DNA from: Clostridiales bacterium
Lineage (GTDB): Bacteria > Bacillota > Clostridia > Lachnospirales > Lachnospiraceae
Reading direction: 5' to 3'
NCBI GenBank assembly: GCA_029010495.1
Contig: JAQXKO010000005.1
Location: 62,001-126,000 of the forward strand
DNA: 64,000 nucleotides
The position numbers and the translations under genes are program-made. The number at the start of each line of letters is the position of its first letter. Positions within the stretch are counted from its first letter, which is position 1. Shown piece after piece: positions 30,314 to 38,909 of the stretch. A model generated the notes under the pieces. It was not told the origin of the DNA and did not search any database. It worked only from the letters and a program-made list of their open reading frames with translations.

Positions 30314-32401
30314 ATGAAGATTCAGAAGCTTATAATCGAAGGCTTCGGAAGATACAGGAATTATTCTCTTGATCTTTCGGAGGGGGTTAACGTGATTTAC
30401 GGACTCAACGAGTCGGGTAAGTCTACTTTGACTGCTTTCCTGATTTGCATGATGTTTGATACAAAGCAGCTTCTGGGCAATGAGTATTCAAAGGAGCTGT
30501 TAAAAAAATATGAGCCGTGGGATTATGACAGATTTGGCGGCGAGATGTATTTTTACCACGAGGGTATAAACTACCGCCTTGTAAAGACATTTGGAAGCCT
30601 TAACAGAGAGTCTCTGTATAATGCAGACACCAATACCGAGCTTTATCCCGCTAACGAATATTTCGGCAGAATGTTTCCGGGCTTAACAGCCTTTGAATAT
30701 TTAAATACATATTTTAATTCCGTAGATACACAGGACATAGAACCGTCTGTTATTCAGAGCGTGAGACGTCATGCAGCCAGAAACTCCATTAATAAACATT
30801 CTGAAATAGATACGAATTATGCACTTCATATTCTTGAAGAAAGAAGACGAAGCATATACGACGGTCAGCTTGCGGGCAAAATTGCTGCCCTGGAGGAGAC
30901 GATTAAGTCTGAGGAGGCAATGGAGCGTGAGCTTGATAGAATTGCATATCGCGAAATGAAGGGAATGGATGAAATTGAATCAATAAACATTGAGCTTGAG
31001 AAGAGTAAAAAGCCGACTGCCTTTGAAGAAAGGGAACAGGAGTATTACCGCAACAAGGAGCGTTACCTGACCTATAAGCAGAATGTTTCAAGAAGCCGTC
31101 AGGTTAATGAAGAGCTGGAAAAGACTATTATTCTCCTTAGCGAGCTTGATGAAAACGAGAAAAAACTGGAGCGCTGCAAGGAGGAGCTTTCGGTTGTAAG
31201 AAAATACATAAAGGGTAATGACGAAAAGTCATTAAATCTGCGCCATGAGGCTTCGGGCCTTGGAAAGCAGATTGTATCAGAAGGCAGAAACACATCGCAG
31301 AAGCAGATGTTCATCATGCTTTTTGCACTGCTCTGTATCATTTGCGGCGTCGTTTCCCTTTTTGAAAAATCGGCTCCTGCGTATTACACCGCATTTTTTG
31401 CCGTTGGAAGTATTGCAGTCATATTCTGCGCATATCTGGGAGTAACCGGTCAGAGAATTAAAAACAATCTCAGGGCGCTGCTTGAAAAAAATCACAATGA
31501 GCAGGATATAACGGCTAAAGACAGAGAGGAGTTTTTTAGGGTTCATTCGGGAGAAAACGAGCTTATGAAACGTCTTGAATCATATCTTAAAGAGGATGGA
31601 CGTCGTCCCGATATACTGAAAAAGGAACAAGAGCTTTCTGATGAGGCTGAATCACTTGGCGAAACGATTAAGACTACTCATGATGAGCTTCTCGCTTTTT
31701 TTGAACAGTTCGGCACTGTAGAGGAGCTTAAGGACGATGAACTCAATCTTCAGGAGGAAAATCTTATTAATGAAAGCCGAATAAGAAATGCAAGAGTAAA
31801 GGAGCTTGACGAAAAGCTTACAAGTCTTAAGGAATCCCTGATAAAAATGCATATGCAGGTTGAGGCCGGAGAAGAAAACGAGGCAAGGCTTTTTGCCCAT
31901 AGGGAGGAGCTTAAGATGCTTTTGGAGAAAAAAGAAGCCTTTGCCAATGAAGAAAAGGCGATACGTCTTGCGTCAGATATTATTACGAAGCTTACAAAAG
32001 AGGGCAGTGAGGGCGCAAATAAAATAGTAAATCAGGTTGCAAGCACATATGCGGCTTCCTTTACGTCAAACCGTTATACCTCGGTTATTACCGATGAAAA
32101 CCTTGATACAAAGGTTGACTATTACGATAAATATGTCGAGAGCGACTCTCTCAGTACAGGAACAAAGAGCCAGCTTAATCTTGCCGTCAGATTATCTGCG
32201 GGAGATATAGTGCTTGGAGATTATAATCTTCCGATGGTATTTGATGATGCATTTGTATATTATGATGATGAACGTCTTGCAGATACATTAAAAAGTATTG
32301 TAAACCATTCCGGACAGTCATTTATATTTACATGTCAGTCCAGGGAGGCAATGATAATGGACCAGCTTGCGGTTGACTACAGGATGATTACACTTGCTTA
32401 G
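30314..32401 (+). CDS. AAA/SMC-like ATPase (SbcC/YhaN-like) with internal transmembrane hairpin
   Basis: Walker A YGLNESGKSTL, C-terminal SLSTGTKSQLNLAVRLSAGD signature and MVFDDAFVYYDDERL Walker B/D-loop; coiled coils flank MFIMLFALLCIICGVVSLF...YYTAFFAVGSIAVIFCAYLGV. Confidence 0.85.
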   Translation: MKIQKLIIEGFGRYRNYSLDLSEGVNVIYGLNESGKSTLTAFLICMMFDTKQLLGNEYSKELLKKYEPWDYDRFGGEMYFYHEGINYRLVKTFGSLNRESLYNADTNTELYPANEYFGRMFPGLTAFEYLNTYFNSVDTQDIEPSVIQSVRRHAARNSINKHSEIDTNYALHILEERRRSIYDGQLAGKIAALEETIKSEEAMERELDRIAYREMKGMDEIESINIELEKSKKPTAFEEREQEYYRNKERYLTYKQNVSRSRQVNEELEKTIILLSELDENEKKLERCKEELSVVRKYIKGNDEKSLNLRHEASGLGKQIVSEGRNTSQKQMFIMLFALLCIICGVVSLFEKSAPAYYTAFFAVGSIAVIFCAYLGVTGQRIKNNLRALLEKNHNEQDITAKDREEFFRVHSGENELMKRLESYLKEDGRRPDILKKEQELSDEAESLGETIKTTHDELLAFFEQFGTVEELKDDELNLQEENLINESRIRNARVKELDEKLTSLKESLIKMHMQVEAGEENEARLFAHREELKMLLEKKEAFANEEKAIRLASDIITKLTKEGSEGANKIVNQVASTYAASFTSNRYTSVITDENLDTKVDYYDKYVESDSLSTGTKSQLNLAVRLSAGDIVLGDYNLPMVFDDAFVYYDDERLADTLKSIVNHSGQSFIFTCQSREAMIMDQLAVDYRMITLA

Positions 32402-32410
32402 GAGTTTTTG

Positions 32411-33076
32411 ATGAAACTAGAGGATGTGAAAATACTCGAGGTTAAGGCGAGTATTTGTGAAGATAATGATATTGAGGCAGACAGGCTGCGGAATAAGCTG
32501 AAAAAACAGAAAACCGCACTGATAAATGTAATGTCCGGTCCCGGAAGCGGTAAGACAAGCATGATTCTGCGCATTATTGAGGAATTAAAGGATAAGGTCA
32601 AAATAGGCGTTATTGAGGCAGATATAGATTCGGATGTCGATGCCTTAAAAATTGCCGGCGCAGGTGCAGACGCCATACAGCTTCACACAGACGGAATGTG
32701 CCATCTTGATGCGGGCATGACCGAACAGGGGCTTGATGCTCTCGGAAGTGAAAATTATGACATCTGTTTTCTGGAGAATGTTGGCAATCTTGTATGCCCT
32801 GCCGAGTTTGACACCGGGGCTACATCCTGTATATGCATATTATCTGTTCCGGAGGGGGATGACAAGCCGTTAAAATATCCGTTGATGTTTTCGGTATGCG
32901 ACGTGCTTGTAATCAATAAAATCGATGTGGCGGATTATTTTGACTTTGATATGGAAAAGGTTATTGAAAGCGCACTTGTTAATAATCCGAAGCTTAAGAT
33001 ATTTCCGGTAAGCGCAAAGACGGGAGAGGGCTTTGAACCGTTGCTCGGATGGGTGCTTAACAGAATAATAAAATAA
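32411..33076 (+). CDS. hypB: Hydrogenase/urease nickel insertion GTPase HypB
   Basis: NVMSGPGSGKTSM P-loop, IEADIDSDVDALKI, GMCHLDAGM, LENVGNLVCPAEFDTGA, LVINKIDVADYF. Confidence 0.93.
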   Translation: MKLEDVKILEVKASICEDNDIEADRLRNKLKKQKTALINVMSGPGSGKTSMILRIIEELKDKVKIGVIEADIDSDVDALKIAGAGADAIQLHTDGMCHLDAGMTEQGLDALGSENYDICFLENVGNLVCPAEFDTGATSCICILSVPEGDDKPLKYPLMFSVCDVLVINKIDVADYFDFDMEKVIESALVNNPKLKIFPVSAKTGEGFEPLLGWVLNRIIK

Positions 33077-33093
33077 GAATTGACGGAGGATAT

Positions 33094-34200
33094 ATGAAAA
33101 AAATATTAAAGAGAGCAGCGCTTGTATTATCATCGACCCTGGCGGTACTGGTGCTTTTTGCAGTCAGCGTCCTTATAATATTAAATTTCGGTCCGTCGCC
33201 TACGGCTCATAAGGTGTTTATAAAATCCTGCATGGAAACAAGTGCTATGGGACCTCTTGCAAGACTTCTTACCACAGATGAGGAGCTTGAGAAAATACTA
33301 AAGGAAAATACCATTGAGGAAATTGATGATACGACTGATACGAATCTCATTCATATTACTGTAGATAACGGTAATAAAGATGAATCGCCGGCTGAAGATA
33401 CAAATAAAAATCCATCCTCGCAGGGCAGTGCCGGCACTGTTAAGGATGAGGTGGAAGAGGGTTATGTGGCCGGCTTTGATGATGGCTACAGCTATAAAAA
33501 GGTTATCAGTAACGAAGACGGGATACTCATATGCGAGGTTTCGGGAGCTACTTACAGAGGCCATATGATGATTGTCAGGGATCCTTCACGTGTATTTGTC
33601 GGATGCTGTAATAATATCGGAAACAAAAACGGCCAGGGAGAAAAGCTCCAGACCATGATTACAAAATACGGCGCAGCAGCAGGCATAAATGCAGGCGGCT
33701 TTGCCGATGAGGGAGGTCACGGAAGCGGCTCTGTTCCGCTCGGCTTTGTATTTTCACAGGGAGAATTAAAATATCATGATTCGGCAAGCTCACTGCTTAT
33801 CGGCTTTGACAATAACAATATTCTTCATGTGGGCAACATGACAGATAAGACTGCAACGGATAAAAATATCAGGGATGCCGTAACATTCGGACCGGCACTT
33901 ATCGTCAACGGAAAGGCGGCGGCCATGAGCGGCTCCGGCTCGGGACTTAATCCCCGTACAGCCATCGGTCAGAGAAAGGACGGAGCTGTACTCCTGCTGG
34001 TAATCGACGGTCGTCAGGCAAATTCGCTCGGCGCATCCTTTAAGGATCTGATTGATATATTTGTGTCATTCGGCGCGGTTAATGCGGCAAATCTTGATGG
34101 GGGAAGCTCATCGCTGATGATATATAAGGACAAGGAAATATCGGAGAGGGCAAATCTTATTAACAACAGATATCTGCCAACCTGTATTCTTGTAAAATAA
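33094..34200 (+). CDS. Phosphodiester glycosidase (NAGPA-domain) family exported protein
   Basis: N-terminal TM; GINAGGF, NPRTAIGQRKDGAVLLLVIDGRQ, NAANLDGGSSSLMIY motifs. Confidence 0.88.
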   Translation: MKKILKRAALVLSSTLAVLVLFAVSVLIILNFGPSPTAHKVFIKSCMETSAMGPLARLLTTDEELEKILKENTIEEIDDTTDTNLIHITVDNGNKDESPAEDTNKNPSSQGSAGTVKDEVEEGYVAGFDDGYSYKKVISNEDGILICEVSGATYRGHMMIVRDPSRVFVGCCNNIGNKNGQGEKLQTMITKYGAAAGINAGGFADEGGHGSGSVPLGFVFSQGELKYHDSASSLLIGFDNNNILHVGNMTDKTATDKNIRDAVTFGPALIVNGKAAAMSGSGSGLNPRTAIGQRKDGAVLLLVIDGRQANSLGASFKDLIDIFVSFGAVNAANLDGGSSSLMIYKDKEISERANLINNRYLPTCILVK

Positions 34201-34211
34201 ATGAGGATAAT

Positions 34212-35081
34212 ATGAGTAACAGATTTAAAAAAGGTTTTATTATTTATCTTACAGCCCTCTTAAGTCTCGTGTTTGCGGCAGATGTGTATATCTGGGCAAG
34301 ACTTAAGGTCTATGAGAAAACAAGTCAGATAAAAAGCGGCAATAACGGATACAACAGTATTGTGACAATAGAAGACCCTGTAAATACACCTACTCCTACT
34401 TCGGTTCCGGAGGCAGAATATACATTTATGACGCCCGAGGGAATAATAATATATGCTGACGGAGAAAAGCTTGAAACAACGTCAGACGGGGTTACATTCT
34501 TAAAGGACGACCGTTTCAGCGTTCTTTATGAATTCAGCGGCAAATACAGTGAGTATAAAAATATAGAGGCTGACGCGATGATTCCGAAGCTTGTTACCTT
34601 CAAAAAAAAGCTTAAGATAACAGCAAAGGTTGAGGCATATACTTCGGATATGAAGAGTGTGGAGCTTGATTTTAATGAGGAGTCAAAGACATATAAATGC
34701 GGATATGTGCTTGATGAAACGGGCAGGGAGGAGCTGGAGGCTCTGGCTGAAAAGCTCCAGCAGACATATGCGATGTTTTGTGCAAATGATGTAAAGGCGT
34801 CAGAGCTCAAACCTTATTTTCCTGATAATTCACAGTATCTTAAAGCCATATCGTCGGTAGATAACAGCTGGTATGCCAAGCATACCGGTCTTCCGAAGTA
34901 TACGGACAGGAAGACAAATTCATTTATAAGATACAGCGAGAAGCTTGTATATATTGACATGTCGGTTACCCAGACAATACGTTCAACGGTGCTGGGAAAG
35001 GATATTGAAACACAGATAAGGCATAAATTCTGGTTATATAATACGGATAAGGGCTATAAAGTTGCAGCAATCGAATTTTAA
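34212..35081 (+). CDS. Membrane-anchored protein of unknown function
   Basis: Single N-terminal TM (FIIYLTALLSLVFAADVYIWA), extracytoplasmic domain. Confidence 0.6.
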   Translation: MSNRFKKGFIIYLTALLSLVFAADVYIWARLKVYEKTSQIKSGNNGYNSIVTIEDPVNTPTPTSVPEAEYTFMTPEGIIIYADGEKLETTSDGVTFLKDDRFSVLYEFSGKYSEYKNIEADAMIPKLVTFKKKLKITAKVEAYTSDMKSVELDFNEESKTYKCGYVLDETGREELEALAEKLQQTYAMFCANDVKASELKPYFPDNSQYLKAISSVDNSWYAKHTGLPKYTDRKTNSFIRYSEKLVYIDMSVTQTIRSTVLGKDIETQIRHKFWLYNTDKGYKVAAIEF

Positions 35082-35159
35082 ACTATTGTGCTTTAGATTA
35101 AAAAATGATATACTAAAATTTAATGTGGAAATAATACTGATAACATTTTGGAGGAATAT

Positions 35160-35762
35160 ATGGCTTTAACAGAAATCAGATGGCATGGCAGAGGCGGACA
35201 GGGAGCTAAGACGGCAGCTCTTCTTCTGGCAGACGTATGCTTTAAAAACGATAAGTACGTTCAGGGTTTTCCGGAGTATGGTCCTGAAAGAATGGGTGCT
35301 CCGATTACGGCCTATAACAGAATAAGCGACAGGGAATTGAGGGTTCATTCCAATATATATGAGCCTGATTTTGTGGTAGTGGTTGATGAAACACTGCTTG
35401 AGGCAACAGATGTTACGGAAGGACTTAATCCCGAAGGTGCAATTGTTATTAATACAACAAAGAGTGCGGATGAGGTCAAAACACATCTCAGAGGCTATCA
35501 GGGAAAGGTGTTTACACTTGACGCAAGGCGTATTTCGGTAGAAGCTCTCGGAAAGTATTTTCCTAATTCACCCATGCTTGCAGCTATTGTTGCCGTAAGC
35601 GGTGTTATTGACAGGGACACCTTCCTCTCACAGATGAGGGATTCATACCGTAATAAATTTGCAAAGAAGCCTGAGGTTATCGACGGCAACATGAAGGCGC
35701 TTACCGTGGCATATGATGAAATTGCCGCACAGATTAACAAAGGAGATGTATGTAATGGCTAA
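35160..35762 (+). CDS. porG: 2-oxoacid:ferredoxin oxidoreductase, gamma subunit
   Basis: EIRWHGRGGQGAKTAALLLADV, FPEYGPERMGAPITAYNRIS. Confidence 0.9.
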   Translation: MALTEIRWHGRGGQGAKTAALLLADVCFKNDKYVQGFPEYGPERMGAPITAYNRISDRELRVHSNIYEPDFVVVVDETLLEATDVTEGLNPEGAIVINTTKSADEVKTHLRGYQGKVFTLDARRISVEALGKYFPNSPMLAAIVAVSGVIDRDTFLSQMRDSYRNKFAKKPEVIDGNMKALTVAYDEIAAQINKGDVCNG

Positions 35763-36060
35763 TAAAATACCGACAGATATTTCAAAGATTACCGAAAGCT
35801 CACCATGGCAGGATCTGACACCGGGCAATCATGTATACGGTGCAGCAACAAGCGTGGCAGTAATGACGGGCGAATGGAGAACCATCACGCCTTATATTGA
35901 TTTTGATAAATGTAAGCAGTGTCTTTTATGCACACCCGTATGTCCCGATTCCTGTATACCGGTTTCGGAGGGCAAAAGACTTGAGTTTGATTATGACCAC
36001 TGCAAGGGCTGTGGTATTTGCGCAAAGGTATGTCCGTTCGGCGCAATTATTATGAAGTAG
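35755..36060 (+). CDS. porD: 2-oxoacid:ferredoxin oxidoreductase, delta (2x[4Fe-4S]) subunit
   Basis: CKQCLLCTPVCPDSC and CKGCGICAKVCPF ferredoxin motifs; overlaps gamma stop. Confidence 0.92.
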   Translation: MANKIPTDISKITESSPWQDLTPGNHVYGAATSVAVMTGEWRTITPYIDFDKCKQCLLCTPVCPDSCIPVSEGKRLEFDYDHCKGCGICAKVCPFGAIIMK

Positions 36061-36075
36061 GCAGGAGGCTTAAAT

Positions 36076-37266
36076 ATGGCAATTAATGAAAGATTATCAG
36101 GCAACGAGGCGGTTGCTTATGCTATTAGGCAGATTAACCCGGATGTAATGCCGGCATTTCCGATTACACCATCAACAGAGATTCCGCAGCTTGTTGCAAA
36201 CTATATTGCAAATGGTCAGATGGATACGGAATTCATACCTGTTGAAAGCGAACACAGCTCAATGTCAGCGGCAATGGGTGCTTCGGCAGCAGGCGCAAGA
36301 GCGCTTACAGCAACCTCATCATGCGGTCTTGCATATATGTGGGAGCTTTTATATGTGGCAGCCTCAGATAGGCTTCCTATTGCTCTGGCACTTGTAAACA
36401 GGGCTCTGACAGGTCCTATCAACATAAATTGCGACCATTCCGACAGTATGGGAGCAAAGGATGCAGGCTGGCTTCAGATTTATTCGGAAAGCAATCAGGA
36501 GGCTTATGATAATTTTATCATGGCATACCGTATTGCGGAGCATAAGGATGTGAGACTGCCGATTATGATTTGTCAGGACGGCTTTATCACGAGCCATGCA
36601 TTGACAAATATACAGCTGATTGAGGATGACCTTGTAAAGAAATTTGTAGGTGAATATAAGCCTGAAAATTTCCTTCTTAACAGTGAATGTCCTATGAGCG
36701 TAGGACCATACGCAGTATCAAATTATTATATGGAGTCACACAAGGCACAGGTGGCGGCAATGGAAAATTCAAAACAGGTAATTCTTGATGTGGCAGACGA
36801 ATTTTACAAAATGACAGGCAGAAGGTACGGCTTCTTTGAAGAATACAGAATGGACGATGCTGAGGCGGCAATAGTTATTATGGGCTCTGCGGCCGGCACT
36901 ACAAAGGATGCGGTGGACGAGCTGAGGGAGCAGGGCATTAAGGCCGGAATGATAAAGCTCAGGGTATTCAGACCATTCCCTGCAGAGGAAATCTGTAAGG
37001 CGCTGTCACACCTTAAGGCTGTTGCGATTCTTGACCGTTCGGAGACATTTTCAACCCAGGGTGGTCCCGTGGCTTCGGAAATCTGCGCTGCAATGTACAG
37101 AAGCAATTTAAATGTTAAGTCCGCATCATATATTTACGGACTCGGCGGCCGTGATTACAGGGTCAGTGATGCAATTAATGTTTATAATGAACTTTTTGAT
37201 TATATCAATAACGGCAAAGAGCTTGTAGATTTTAATTACATCGGACTCAGAAGCAGAGAAGACTAG
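36076..37266 (+). CDS. porA: 2-oxoacid:ferredoxin oxidoreductase, alpha subunit
   Basis: LSGNEAVAYAIRQINPDVMPAFPITPSTEIPQ, FIPVESEHSSMSAAMGASAAGARA. Confidence 0.93.
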   Translation: MAINERLSGNEAVAYAIRQINPDVMPAFPITPSTEIPQLVANYIANGQMDTEFIPVESEHSSMSAAMGASAAGARALTATSSCGLAYMWELLYVAASDRLPIALALVNRALTGPININCDHSDSMGAKDAGWLQIYSESNQEAYDNFIMAYRIAEHKDVRLPIMICQDGFITSHALTNIQLIEDDLVKKFVGEYKPENFLLNSECPMSVGPYAVSNYYMESHKAQVAAMENSKQVILDVADEFYKMTGRRYGFFEEYRMDDAEAAIVIMGSAAGTTKDAVDELREQGIKAGMIKLRVFRPFPAEEICKALSHLKAVAILDRSETFSTQGGPVASEICAAMYRSNLNVKSASYIYGLGGRDYRVSDAINVYNELFDYINNGKELVDFNYIGLRSRED

Positions 37267-37286
37267 GTCGTTATTTGGAGGAAATT

Positions 37287-38231
37287 ATGGCAGAGAATAC
37301 ATTTAAATTTAAAGAAATAATGTCAAAGCCCGAAAGACTTGCACCCGGTCACAGAATGTGTGCAGGCTGCGGCGGTACTATAGCAACAAGAATGGTGCTT
37401 CGCGCACTTAAGGAGGGCGACAAGGCGGTAATCGGTAACGCAACAGGGTGTCTTGAGGTATCAACCTTTATGTATCCGTTTACTGCATATCATGACAGCT
37501 ATATGCATAATGCATTTGAAAATGCCGGCGCAACCATGTCAGGCATTGAAACGGCTTATAATGCATTGAAGAAAAAAGGCAAAATTGACGATACTTATAA
37601 ATTTATCACATTTGGTGGCGACGGCGGAACATATGATATCGGTCTGCAGTCATTGTCGGGTGCCATGGAGCGTAATCATGACATGGTATATGTATGCTAT
37701 GATAACGGCGCATATATGAATACAGGCATCCAGCGTTCATCAGCCACACCTATGTATGCAGATACAACTACAACTCCCGTCGGCTCAAAAAGCAGCGGTA
37801 AAATGCAGAATCGTAAGGACCTTGCATCAATCATAGCAGACCATGACATCCCTTATGTGGCACAGACAACACTGTTAAGCAATTTTAAGGACCTTTATAC
37901 CAAGGCTGAGAAGGCTATCTATACAAAGGGAGCCGCATTTTTAAATGTCATGGCTCCTTGCCCGAGAGGATGGAGATATCCTACTGAGGATATCATGGAA
38001 ATATGCAGACTGGGTGTTGAAACCTGCTACTGGCCTCTTTTTGAAGTTGTAAACGGCAAGTGGATACTCAACTATGAACCTAAGAAGAAGCTGCCTGTTG
38101 AGGAGTTTTTAAGAGTTCAGGGCAGATTTAAGCATTTGTTTAAGCCGGGCAATGAGAATCTTATAGTTCAGTTCCAGGCTGAGGTTGACAGAAGATGGGA
38201 AGACCTCCTTTATAAATGCAGCAGACAATAA
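37287..38231 (+). CDS. porB: 2-oxoacid:ferredoxin oxidoreductase, beta (TPP) subunit
   Basis: LAPGHRMCAGCGGTIATRMVLRAL, ITFGGDGGTYDIGLQSLSGAMERN, YDNGAYMNTGIQRSS. Confidence 0.93.
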   Translation: MAENTFKFKEIMSKPERLAPGHRMCAGCGGTIATRMVLRALKEGDKAVIGNATGCLEVSTFMYPFTAYHDSYMHNAFENAGATMSGIETAYNALKKKGKIDDTYKFITFGGDGGTYDIGLQSLSGAMERNHDMVYVCYDNGAYMNTGIQRSSATPMYADTTTTPVGSKSSGKMQNRKDLASIIADHDIPYVAQTTLLSNFKDLYTKAEKAIYTKGAAFLNVMAPCPRGWRYPTEDIMEICRLGVETCYWPLFEVVNGKWILNYEPKKKLPVEEFLRVQGRFKHLFKPGNENLIVQFQAEVDRRWEDLLYKCSRQ

Positions 38232-38288
38232 AAGTATGTAATGCAAGGTTAATCGGATAAGAATCATATAAAGAATCACATAAATAAT

Positions 38289-38370
38289 AAAAGCTATGGA
38301 TTGTTACGTCTCCTTCAAAGGTCAGAATATTCGGTCTGACATTCTGAGACTTAACATCCATAGCTTTTTG
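38289..38370. terminator. Long, possibly bidirectional terminator hairpin between porB and cspA
   Basis: AAAAGCTATGGA/TCCATAGCTTTT (12 bp), then TGTTA/TAACA and GTCTC/GAGAC after small bulge/mismatch; internal gtcaga/tctgac hairpin. Confidence 0.7.
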
Positions 38371-38393
38371 GCTTTTTATCCGTTATGTTCGGG

Positions 38394-38490
38394 ATGATAA
38401 TTATGTTTCGCGCAACAATATTATTATGCGAATAATAATTATGCTTCGCGAAAAACATTTTATTATGTGAATGATAAATATGTTTCGCAG
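38394..38490. repeat. Three imperfect direct repeats, period 38-39 bp
   Basis: ataattatgtttcgcg (38397), ataattatgcttcgcg (38435), ataaatatgtttcgca (38474), separated by (t)tattatg(c/t)gaat(a/g) spacers. Confidence 0.65.
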
Positions 38491-38507
38491 AGGACTGTCA
38501 TATGCGA

Positions 38508-38723
38508 TTAATCCCTGTCATAGCATACATTTTCCGCCTGCGGACCATTCAGACCCTCAACTACGTCAAATGTTACTTTTGCGCCCTCTTCAAGAACCTT
38601 GAATGATTTATCACTTCCGCAATCCCTGATTCCTGAATAATGGACAAATATATCATTTCCGTTTTCGTCACATATAAAACCGAAACCGTTTTTGGCATTA
38701 AACCATTTTACATAACCCTTCAA
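38508..38723 (-). CDS. cspA: Cold shock protein (CSD)
   Basis: [32 protein letters not shown]: KGxVKWFN, GFGFI, DIFVHYS. Confidence 0.95.
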   Translation of the reverse strand: MKGYVKWFNAKNGFGFICDENGNDIFVHYSGIRDCGSDKSFKVLEEGAKVTFDVVEGLNGPQAENVCYDRD

Positions 38724-38909
38724 ATCTTACACCTCCGAGACAAATGTATTATGAGCAGTATTAAAGATTAATATACCCACTTATTTGATATTTGTCAAAT
38801 AAATATCAGTTTTGGGTTGATAATCATTGCAAGGAATGGTAAAATATAAGCAGTATGCATTGTGGGATACTGTCGGCAGGCATACATATCACAGGGGAGG
38901 CAGAGTACA

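Noticed and set aside
35160-38231. Four-subunit oxidoreductase as a novel system
   Set aside because: Gene order gamma-delta-alpha-beta and motifs fit known PorGDAB/VOR-type enzymes; substrate cannot be set from sequence alone.
38394-38490. 38-39 bp repeats as a mini CRISPR
   Set aside because: Imperfect, spacer segments are also similar to each other, no cas genes in the window.
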